From the NCBI GenBank assembly GCA_948517135.1, contig CAORJJ010000014.1, positions 1 to 26,103 of the forward strand: a DNA stretch of 26,103 nucleotides, read 5' to 3'. Shown in pieces: positions 13,032 through 20,103 of the stretch. The notes under the pieces are model-generated. The model had not been told where the DNA came from. It saw only the letters and a list, made by a program, of their open reading frames with translations, and did no database searches. The translations under genes and the position numbers were made by a program. Within the stretch, counting starts at the first letter, position 1. Each line of letters starts with the position of its first letter. This DNA is from an uncultured Clostridia bacterium (lineage in GTDB: Bacteria; Bacillota; Clostridia; TANB77; CAG-508).

Positions 13032-14909
13032 TTATTCTAACTCAAATGCACCTGTATACAACTGATAATAAGTTCCTTTTTGTGCAATTAAATCATCATG
13101 GTCTCCTCTTTCAATAATTTTCCCATTGTCAAGAACCATAATTGCATTAGAATTTCTAACAGTTGATAATCTATGAGCAATTACAAAAACTGTTCTTCCA
13201 TTCATAAGTTTATCCATGCCATCTTGAACAATTTTTTCAGTTCTAGTATCTATACTTGAAGTTGCCTCATCAAGTATCATAACTGGAGGGTCTAAAAGTG
13301 CACATCTTGCAATTGCTATTAATTGTCTTTGACCTTGAGATAAACTTGCTCCATCTCCTGTTAAATATGTATTATATCCATTTGGAAGTCTCATTATAAA
13401 ATCATGAGCATTTGCAAGTTTTGCAGCTTCAATTACTTGCTCATCTGTTGCACTATCAAAACCATATTTAATATTTTCTTTTATTGTACCTGTAAAAAGA
13501 TTTGTATCTTGGAGAACCATTCCAAGAGATAATCTTAAATCATCCTTCTTTATTTTATTTATATTTATTCCATCATATCTAATTTTTCCATCTTCAATAT
13601 CATAAAAACGATTTATAAGATTTGTAATAGTAGTTTTTCCAGCACCAGTGGCTCCTACAAATGCAATTTTTTGACCTGGTTTTGCATATAAACTTATATC
13701 ATGTAAAACTGTTTTGTTTTCTTCATAACCAAAATCAACATCATGCATTTCTATATGCCCTTTTACTTCTATATACTCAAGCTCTCCATTACTATGAAGA
13801 TATTTCCAAGCCCATATATCAGTTTTTTCAGGAGTTTCTGTTAATTTTCCATCAATATATTTAGCATTTACTAAAGTTACATATCCATTATCAATTTCTG
13901 GTTCTTCATCCATTAATTCAAAAATTCTTTTTGCTCCTGCAAGTGCCATAACTACTGAATTTAATTGCTGTGATACTTGATTTATAGGTCTTATAAATGT
14001 TTTACTCAATTGTAGGAATGATACAATCAAACCAACACTTACATTGCCAATACCATTAACTGCAAGTAATCCACCACAAAGTGCAAGTAATGCATATTGA
14101 ACATTTCCCAATGCTCCATTTACTGGTCCTAAACAATTTGCAAATTTATTTGCATTATAAACTTGCTCACAAAGTTCATTGTTTAATTTATCAAATTTTT
14201 CTTTGGCTCTATCTTCATAACAAAAAACCTTAACAACTTTTTGACCATTAATCATTTCTTCAATATATCCATTTACTTTACCAATTGATTCTTGTTGCTT
14301 TATAAAATATTTACCACTTTTAGATGTAATTAATTTTGTAATACTTAAAATAATTATTAATGAAACTATTACAACTAATGTAAGATAAATATTTGTAACT
14401 ATCATAGAAATAAACACTGTAATAATAGTAATTGCTGATGATAAAAATTGTGGCATACTTTGAGAAATCATCTGGCTTAATGTATCTGTATCATTTGTAT
14501 ATCTACTCATTATATCTCCATGAGTATGTGTATCAAAAAACTTGATTGGTAGCTTTTGCATTTTCACAAACATTTCATCACGAATAATTTTTAAAGTACC
14601 TTCTGATATATATACCATTACAATACTATAAACATAACTTGCAATAACTCCAACAAAATAAATACTACACATAGTTCCTATCGCATGAAGTAATTCTGTA
14701 TATACTGGATTTTGCATTCCTATCAAAGGAACAATATAATCATCAATCAATAATTGCAAATATAAATTTCCGGCAACTGATGAAACTGTACTAAGAACTA
14801 TTGATATCAAAACTATAAATAACTTAAATTTATAGTTTTTGGTAATATATTTCATTACTCTAGATAATACTTTAAAATCCACTTGAGGCTTTATTTTATT
14901 ATTATTCAT
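13032..14909 (-). CDS. ABC exporter half-transporter, catalytic-site subunit
   Basis: A 625-residue type IV ABC exporter with six membrane helices (about residues 30-330) and a C-terminal ATPase. Walker A GATGAGKTT, Q-loop VLQDTNLF, signature SLSQGQRQ (Gln instead of the first Gly of LSGGQ), Walker B MILDEATSS with the catalytic Glu, and the switch His in VIAHRLS. A linker of about 50 residues between membrane part and ATPase (KYIDGKLTETPEKTDIWAWKYL) is longer than usual, as in TM288/BmrD-type partners. Its ATG overlaps the previous gene's stop by one base (TAATG), so the two subunits are coupled. Substrate unknown: drugs, lipids or peptides. Confidence 0.9.
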   Translation of the reverse strand: MNNNKIKPQVDFKVLSRVMKYITKNYKFKLFIVLISIVLSTVSSVAGNLYLQLLIDDYIVPLIGMQNPVYTELLHAIGTMCSIYFVGVIASYVYSIVMVYISEGTLKIIRDEMFVKMQKLPIKFFDTHTHGDIMSRYTNDTDTLSQMISQSMPQFLSSAITIITVFISMIVTNIYLTLVVIVSLIIILSITKLITSKSGKYFIKQQESIGKVNGYIEEMINGQKVVKVFCYEDRAKEKFDKLNNELCEQVYNANKFANCLGPVNGALGNVQYALLALCGGLLAVNGIGNVSVGLIVSFLQLSKTFIRPINQVSQQLNSVVMALAGAKRIFELMDEEPEIDNGYVTLVNAKYIDGKLTETPEKTDIWAWKYLHSNGELEYIEVKGHIEMHDVDFGYEENKTVLHDISLYAKPGQKIAFVGATGAGKTTITNLINRFYDIEDGKIRYDGININKIKKDDLRLSLGMVLQDTNLFTGTIKENIKYGFDSATDEQVIEAAKLANAHDFIMRLPNGYNTYLTGDGASLSQGQRQLIAIARCALLDPPVMILDEATSSIDTRTEKIVQDGMDKLMNGRTVFVIAHRLSTVRNSNAIMVLDNGKIIERGDHDDLIAQKGTYYQLYTGAFELE

Positions 14910-16636
14910 TATTCTTCTCCTCCCTTCATTTGAGAATAGAAGACTTCTTGATAAATGCTATTCGTTTTAATAAGTTCCTCATGCGTACCACAAGCATTTA
15001 TTTCTCCATTATCTAAAACAATTATCTTATCAGCCTCTTGAACTGAAGAAATTCTTTGAGCAATTATTATTTTAGTAGTATTTGGTATTTCTTCTTTAAA
15101 TGCTTTTCTAATTAATTTATCTGTTTTTGTATCTACTGCACTTGTTGAATCATCTAATATCAATATTTTTGGTTTTTTTAGTAAAGCTCTTGCAATACAA
15201 ATTCTTTGTTTTTGACCACCAGATACATTTGTACCACCTTGTTCTATATATGTATCATATCCATCAGGAAAATTAGAAATAAATTCATCTGCTTGTGCTA
15301 ACTTACAAGCTTTAATTAATTCTTCATCTGTTGCTTTTTCATTTCCCCAACGCAAATTTTCTTTTATAGTTCCAGAAAATAATACATTTTTTTGAAGTAC
15401 CATTGCAACCTGATTTCTTAATGAATTTAACTCATAATCTCTAACATCTACTCCACCAACTTTAATTGAACCTGTTGTAACATCATATAATCTTGGAATT
15501 AACTGAACAAAAGTAGATTTAGAAGCTCCTGTACCTCCTATTATTCCAATTGTTTCACCTGATTTTATTTCTATATTTACATTTTTTAAACATAATTTAT
15601 TTTTATCTTTTACATAGCTGAAATTAACATTATCAAAAACTATTGAACCATTCTTCACATCTGTAATAGCATTTTCTTTACTTGTTAAATCACTTTTTTC
15701 ATCTAATATTTCAACAATTCTTTCACAAGATGCTCTTGAAATCATTATCATAACTAAAACCATAGATAAAACCATAAGGGAAATTAAAATTTGCATTGCA
15801 TATGAAATTAAACTTGTAAACTCTCCAGTTGTCAAATTACCAGCTACAATTTGTTTTCCACCAAACCATGAAATAAGTACTATAATACTACTTACAGTAA
15901 TCTGCATTAATGGATTATTTAGGGCTACTAATTTTTCTGCTTTTAAAAATTCATTATAAATTTTATCTGATGTTTTATAAAATTTATCAATCTCCTTATT
16001 TTCTGTAACAAAAGATTTTACTACTCTAATTCCTCTTACATTTTCTTGTACTGTATTATTCAAACTATCATAAATTTTTATTGCATTTTCAAAAATTGGA
16101 TGAGCTGTTGTAGCAATAAAATACAATCCTAATCCTAAAAAAGGAATTGCAATTAGAAATATTAATGCAAGTTTACTATTAACAATAAATGCCATTATTA
16201 ATGCAAAAATAAGCATTAATGGAGCTCTTATGGCAATTCTTATTATCATTTGAAATGCCATTTGAACATTATTTATATCAGTAGTATGTCTTGTTACAAT
16301 ACTTGATGTAGAAAATTTATCTATATTAGAAAAAGAAAAATGTTGAACATTATAATAAATTCTTTTTCTTAAATTTCTTGCAAAACCACTTGTTGCTTTT
16401 GCTGCATATTTTCCAGATTTTACACCACAAAACATAGCAACTAAAGAACATATCACAAGTAAAATACCTATTTGAATTATAACTTTACTATCATTTTTGT
16501 TAATTCCATTATCTATTAAAAAAGCCATCAAAAATGGAATTATTACATCAAAAGCTGATTCAAATGCTACAAAAATTGGTGTTAAAATTGATTCTTTTTT
16601 AAATTCACCTATACAAGATGCTAGTTTTCTAATCAT
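14909..16636 (-). CDS. ABC exporter half-transporter, degenerate-site subunit
   Basis: A 575-residue partner of the next gene. Six membrane helices precede an ATPase with Walker A GGTGASKST (Ser where Gly precedes the Lys, frequent in this subgroup), a normal signature VSGGQKQR, Walker B ILILDDSTS with Asp for the catalytic Glu, and Gln for the switch His (IIAQRIS). So this chain contributes a non-canonical ATP site while its partner brings the intact Glu and His, the asymmetry known from BmrCD, LmrCD and TM287/288. The true start is ATG 16636 with AAAGGAGG at 4-5 nt; an upstream TTG at 16654 precedes the ribosome site. Gene order and overlap fit a heterodimer. Confidence 0.9.
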   Translation of the reverse strand: MIRKLASCIGEFKKESILTPIFVAFESAFDVIIPFLMAFLIDNGINKNDSKVIIQIGILLVICSLVAMFCGVKSGKYAAKATSGFARNLRKRIYYNVQHFSFSNIDKFSTSSIVTRHTTDINNVQMAFQMIIRIAIRAPLMLIFALIMAFIVNSKLALIFLIAIPFLGLGLYFIATTAHPIFENAIKIYDSLNNTVQENVRGIRVVKSFVTENKEIDKFYKTSDKIYNEFLKAEKLVALNNPLMQITVSSIIVLISWFGGKQIVAGNLTTGEFTSLISYAMQILISLMVLSMVLVMIMISRASCERIVEILDEKSDLTSKENAITDVKNGSIVFDNVNFSYVKDKNKLCLKNVNIEIKSGETIGIIGGTGASKSTFVQLIPRLYDVTTGSIKVGGVDVRDYELNSLRNQVAMVLQKNVLFSGTIKENLRWGNEKATDEELIKACKLAQADEFISNFPDGYDTYIEQGGTNVSGGQKQRICIARALLKKPKILILDDSTSAVDTKTDKLIRKAFKEEIPNTTKIIIAQRISSVQEADKIIVLDNGEINACGTHEELIKTNSIYQEVFYSQMKGGEE

Positions 16637-16657
16637 TTTTCCTCCTTTAAACAATAC

Positions 16658-16690
16658 AAAAAGTAACTAAATAAATTATTTAGTTACTTT
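16658..16690 (-). terminator. terminator between the 102-aa gene and the ABC genes
   Basis: AAAGTAACTAAATAA (16660-16674) and TTATTTAGTTACTTT (16676-16690) are perfect inverted arms; a run of A gives the minus-strand U tract. It is 24 bp past the 102-aa stop codon, so the ABC genes may need read-through or their own promoter. Confidence 0.75.
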
Positions 16691-16713
16691 AATTTATACT
16701 TGTTAAAATATTA

Positions 16714-17022
16714 TTAAACATTTTCTTCTGTATTATTTTCTTCAAAAACTTCTTCTGATTCTTTAACTATGGTTCCAAAAGAAAAAGTTTTTTTAGAGCT
16801 TTTTGCTTTTTCTTCAAACTTTCTATAAAATTCTTCTCTTGCATCATTTAATGTATTTTGCATGGCATCAAACATTTCATCAACATCTTGTTTTGTAAAA
16901 TCATATGAATTACTTCTTGCCATTGGTTCTAATATTTGAATATCATGTAATACATTATTTACTCTCTTTCCCGCAAATTCCATAAATTTGTTTCTTTTTT
17001 CTTCGTTAACTTCTCTTTGCAT
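16714..17022 (-). CDS. hypothetical protein, 102 aa, charged helical
   Basis: I do not recognise the family. It is soluble, Glu/Lys-rich and mostly helical: EEKRNKFMEFAGKRVNNVLHDI then DVDEMFDAMQNTLNDAREEF, which could form a coiled coil or helical hairpin. A short SKKTFSFG segment precedes a strongly acidic tail (EESEEVFEENNTEEN type). No cysteine or membrane segment. AAGGAG precedes the ATG. A terminator follows, so it is probably separate from the ABC exporter downstream. Codon use is like the AT-rich host genes. Confidence 0.7.
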   Translation of the reverse strand: MQREVNEEKRNKFMEFAGKRVNNVLHDIQILEPMARSNSYDFTKQDVDEMFDAMQNTLNDAREEFYRKFEEKAKSSKKTFSFGTIVKESEEVFEENNTEENV

Positions 17023-17116
17023 TTTTACTCTCCTTAATATGTATAATTTTAAAATTTACATATATAAAATATCATAAATTAACTCAAATTTCAAACACTT
17101 TTTTATATTTTAAAAT

Positions 17117-17254
17117 TTACATATCTTCAAAATAAGAATCACTTGCTCCGCAATATACTCTCATTATTTCATTTCGCTCATTAGTTACAACTTTATTTAA
17201 AAAACATATTTCTCCATTTTCATTAACTTCAAATAATTCTTTTGCATTTTCCAT
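17117..17254 (-). CDS. small hypothetical protein, 45 aa
   Basis: An open frame starting ATG 17254 and ending TAA 17119-17117 that fills most of the only gap above 300 bp in the window. The protein begins MENAKELFEVNENGEICFLN and contains NERNEIMRVYCGASDSYF. It is acidic and soluble with two cysteines. GGTGG lies 6 nt before the ATG, and an extended -10 box (TGTTATAAT) lies about 55 bp upstream. Codon use is host-like. No family recognised. Short frames arise by chance in AT-rich DNA, but this one keeps a plausible protein composition and has expression signals. Confidence 0.5.
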   Translation of the reverse strand: MENAKELFEVNENGEICFLNKVVTNERNEIMRVYCGASDSYFEDM

Positions 17255-17308
17255 TATACACCACCACTTACCCTTTCAAAATTTTAAACTCTCTTTTAAA
17301 TTGATTTG

Positions 17309-17317
17309 ATTATAACA
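17309..17317 (-). promoter_or_regulatory. extended -10 box upstream of the 45-aa gene
   Basis: TGTTATAAT on the minus strand (17317-17309). No good -35 box is seen at 17 nt, as is usual for extended -10 promoters. Confidence 0.4.
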
Positions 17318-17376
17318 TTTGTCACATTTTTTTGAGTGTTTTTTCTGTGAATTTTAAAAGGATTTAATGTGTATAA

Positions 17377-18693
17377 TTATTCTTCCTCTGGTTCTTCAAC
17401 TTTATTTACTTTACATGCTTTTATTTTAATTATTCTTTTATCTTCTATTTTCTCAACTTTATATATAACTTTTTCAGTTTCAATAACTGGTTTTTCTTTT
17501 TCATTTGGAATTCTACCAAGTTCTTCTATTAAATATCCAGATAAAGTATCATAATCTCCCTCAGGAATTTCAACTTCAAGTGATTTTTCAGTTTCCCAAA
17601 TAGACATACTACCATTTAATATATAAGTATTTTCATCTATCTTTTCACAATTATCTTCAACAAGATCATATTCATCATAAATCTCTCCAACAATTTCTTC
17701 TAATATATCTTCCATTGTAACAATACCAGCAGTTCCACCATATTCATCTACTACAATTGCAATTTGTTTTCTATTTTTTCTTAAATCCTCAAAAAGTTCA
17801 TTTAATTGTTTTGTTTCTGGTATATAATATGCTTCTTTAACTAAATTTTTTACTTTTACACTTTTGTTTTTTGTTGACAATAAAATATCTTTTATATACA
17901 CAATTCCTTTTATTTCATCAATTGTTTCTTCATATACTGGAATTCTACTATATCTAAAATCTTCATTATCTGTTATTTCTTCAAGAACCTTTGAAATTGA
18001 TAAATTCATATCTAATGCATATACTTCTTTTCTAGGAATCATTATTTCAGAAGCTGTTTTATCATTAAACTCAAAAACATTATTTATCATTTCTTTTTCT
18101 TCTTTATCTATTGTTCCTTTTTCTTCACCAACATCTACCATCATTCTAATTTCTTCTTCTGTTACAGTTTCTTCTTCATTTCCTGTAATTCCAAATAATT
18201 TAGATACTATATTAGTTGAAAAAGTTAAAAATTTAACAAAAGGTGCAGTTACAATTGAAATAAATCTTACAACTCCAATTGTAGCAAATGCAATCTTTTC
18301 ATAATATTTCATTGCAAGTCTTTTTGGAACTAATTCTCCAAAAATTAAAGTAAAGTATGATAATATTATTGTAATTAAAATAATTGATATACTATTCCAT
18401 ACTCTAAGTTCAACTGCTGGAATTAAATTGTGTAATATTGGTGCAATTCTACTGGCAAAAGCTTCTGATGCAAAAGCACTTGATAAGAATCCTGCTAAAG
18501 TAATTCCTATTTGAATTGTTGCTAAAAATTTACTTGGATTTTCAAGCATTTTCTTTATTTTTTTTGCTTTCCTATTTCCTTCTTTTGCCTGCATATCAAT
18601 TTTAGCATCATTTAAAGATATAAATGCAATTTCTGATGCCGCAAAAAAAGCATTAAGAAAAATTAATATAATTAATGGTACTATTTGAGCCAT
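17377..18693 (-). CDS. CNNM/CorC (HlyC) family membrane protein
   Basis: A 438-residue protein with the hemolysin/CorC layout: an N-terminal DUF21/CNNM membrane domain (about 1-190, starting LIILIFLNAFFAASEIAF and with GEL-VPKRLA), a pair of CBS domains (about 205-330, with IMIPRKEVYALD, SRIPVYEETID and GTAGIVTMEDILEEIVGEI), and a C-terminal CorC/HlyC transporter-associated domain. Homologues are linked to Mg2+ or other divalent-cation export and homeostasis; CBS domains usually sense adenine nucleotides. It starts 44 bp after the flavodiiron gene and may be co-transcribed with it. AAGGAG precedes the ATG. No clear terminator follows. Confidence 0.9.
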   Translation of the reverse strand: MAQIVPLIILIFLNAFFAASEIAFISLNDAKIDMQAKEGNRKAKKIKKMLENPSKFLATIQIGITLAGFLSSAFASEAFASRIAPILHNLIPAVELRVWNSISIILITIILSYFTLIFGELVPKRLAMKYYEKIAFATIGVVRFISIVTAPFVKFLTFSTNIVSKLFGITGNEEETVTEEEIRMMVDVGEEKGTIDKEEKEMINNVFEFNDKTASEIMIPRKEVYALDMNLSISKVLEEITDNEDFRYSRIPVYEETIDEIKGIVYIKDILLSTKNKSVKVKNLVKEAYYIPETKQLNELFEDLRKNRKQIAIVVDEYGGTAGIVTMEDILEEIVGEIYDEYDLVEDNCEKIDENTYILNGSMSIWETEKSLEVEIPEGDYDTLSGYLIEELGRIPNEKEKPVIETEKVIYKVEKIEDKRIIKIKACKVNKVEEPEEE

Positions 18694-18737
18694 TTCTTTA
18701 TCTCCTTTGCCTTTTAATATTTAAAAAATTAAAATTA

Positions 18738-19904
18738 CTATTTTAATAATTCATCCGCTAAATTTTCTAACTCTATTTTATTATTCTCTTTCATTGTTGA
18801 TTTTATTGTTACAAGATTTTCACATAAATCTATATTTTTCATTTTAGAAACTAATTCTTTCATACATCTTCCTGCTGATGGAGCCCAAGAACCATTTTCT
18901 ATAAGTGCTATTTTTCTATTTTGATAATTTTTTTCAATTAATAAATGTAAAAAATTATTCATTGGTGTAAAAATACCAGCATCATAACTTGCTGATGCAA
19001 GAACTAATTTATCATATCTAAATGCATCTTCAACAGCTTCTGCCATGTCATCTCTTGACAAATCTGCTATGGATACTTTTTTAGCACCTTTTTCTTCTAA
19101 TATTTCTTTTATCTTTTGAGCTACTTTTTCTGTATTTCCATGTATTGAAGCATATGCAATAAATACACCATCATTTTCTGGTTTATAACTACTCCAAATA
19201 TCATATTTTTCAATATAATGTGATAGATTTTCTTTTAATATTGGACCATGTAATGGACATATTATTTTAATATCTAAACTTGCTACTTTTTTTAATAGCA
19301 TTTGAACTTGAATTCCATATTTTCCTACTATATTGAAATAATATCTTCTTGCTTCACAATCCCAATCTTCTTCTGTATCTAATGTTCCAAATTTTCCAAA
19401 TCCATCTGCTGAAAATAATACTTTATCACATTTTTCATATGAAACCATTACTTCTGGCCAATGAACCATTGGTGCCATAAAAAATTGTAAAGTATGTTTT
19501 CCAAAACAAATTTCATCTCCTTCTTTTACTACTATCATTCTATCTTCTAATTTATCTATATTAAAAAATTGTGGTAGCATTGAGAATGTTTTAGCATTTC
19601 CTATCAATTTCATTTCAGGATATTTATTTGCTAATAATTCTATATTATATGCATGATCTGGTTCTAAATGAGAAATAACTAAATAATCTGGTTTTTCACC
19701 ATTTAAAGCTTTTTCTAAATTTTCACACCATTCATCTGTTTTTCTTCTATCTATTGTGTCCATAATTACATTTTTATCATCTTTAATTAAATAAGAATTA
19801 TAAGAAACTCCATTTGGCACAATATATTGGCTTTCAAATAAATCTATTGTTTTATCATCTGCTCCTATATAAATAATATCTTCTGAAATTTTTATATCTT
19901 TCAT
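18738..19904 (-). CDS. FprA family A-type flavodiiron protein
   Basis: A 388-residue cytosolic flavodiiron protein that reduces O2 to water and/or NO to N2O, protecting anaerobes. The metallo-beta-lactamase-type domain has the diiron ligands H79, E81, D83 (HLEPDH), H148 (MVHWPE), D167 (SADGFG) and H219 (CPLHGP). The C-terminal flavodoxin domain begins near 245 with the FMN phosphate loop AYASIHGNTEKVA. No extra rubredoxin domain, so electrons must come from a separate donor. It has its own promoter with an inverted repeat at the -35 box, and diverges from the Clp/FtsH-type gene. AGGAGG is 6 nt before the ATG. Confidence 0.93.
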   Translation of the reverse strand: MKDIKISEDIIYIGADDKTIDLFESQYIVPNGVSYNSYLIKDDKNVIMDTIDRRKTDEWCENLEKALNGEKPDYLVISHLEPDHAYNIELLANKYPEMKLIGNAKTFSMLPQFFNIDKLEDRMIVVKEGDEICFGKHTLQFFMAPMVHWPEVMVSYEKCDKVLFSADGFGKFGTLDTEEDWDCEARRYYFNIVGKYGIQVQMLLKKVASLDIKIICPLHGPILKENLSHYIEKYDIWSSYKPENDGVFIAYASIHGNTEKVAQKIKEILEEKGAKKVSIADLSRDDMAEAVEDAFRYDKLVLASASYDAGIFTPMNNFLHLLIEKNYQNRKIALIENGSWAPSAGRCMKELVSKMKNIDLCENLVTIKSTMKENNKIELENLADELLK

Positions 19905-19931
19905 AATAACCTCCTATATTTTCCAATCGAT

Positions 19932-19960
19932 ATTATATTATAAACAACTATAAAAATCAA
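19932..19960 (-). promoter_or_regulatory. sigma-A promoter of the flavodiiron gene
   Basis: Minus strand TTGATT (19960-19955), 17-nt spacer, TATAAT (19937-19932). The start codon is 28 bp after the -10. A perfect inverted repeat overlaps the -35 box. Confidence 0.7.
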
Positions 19961-19978
19961 CATTTGTATATAAATGTT
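19959..19978. repeat. inverted repeat at the flavodiiron -35 box (possible operator)
   Basis: AACATTT (19959-19965) and AAATGTT (19972-19978) with a 6-nt spacer. It touches the -35 box of the flavodiiron promoter, a position suited to a repressor or activator. The next promoter (plus strand) begins 62 bp further on. No known regulator is assigned. Confidence 0.4.
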
Positions 19979-20039
19979 AGTAAAGCTTTATACAAAACAC
20001 TTTTCTATTAAATAAATTCGAGAAATTGCTTCGTTTTAA

Positions 20040-20068
20040 TTGACATAATTGAATTACCGTAATATAAT
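20040..20068 (+). promoter_or_regulatory. consensus sigma-A promoter of the Clp/FtsH-type protease gene
   Basis: TTGACA (20040-20045), exactly 17 nt, TATAAT (20063-20068). Both hexamers match consensus fully. Predicted start near 20075, which rules out the GTG at 20071 as start codon. Confidence 0.88.
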
Positions 20069-20103
20069 AAGTGCGTACAAAAATTACAAGGAGGCGAAGA
20101 CTT

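Noticed and set aside
20071..20103. GTG at 20071 as an upstream start for the Clp/FtsH-type protein
   Set aside because: It lies before the predicted transcription start of a perfect promoter, and the strong AAGGAGG is placed for ATG 20104.
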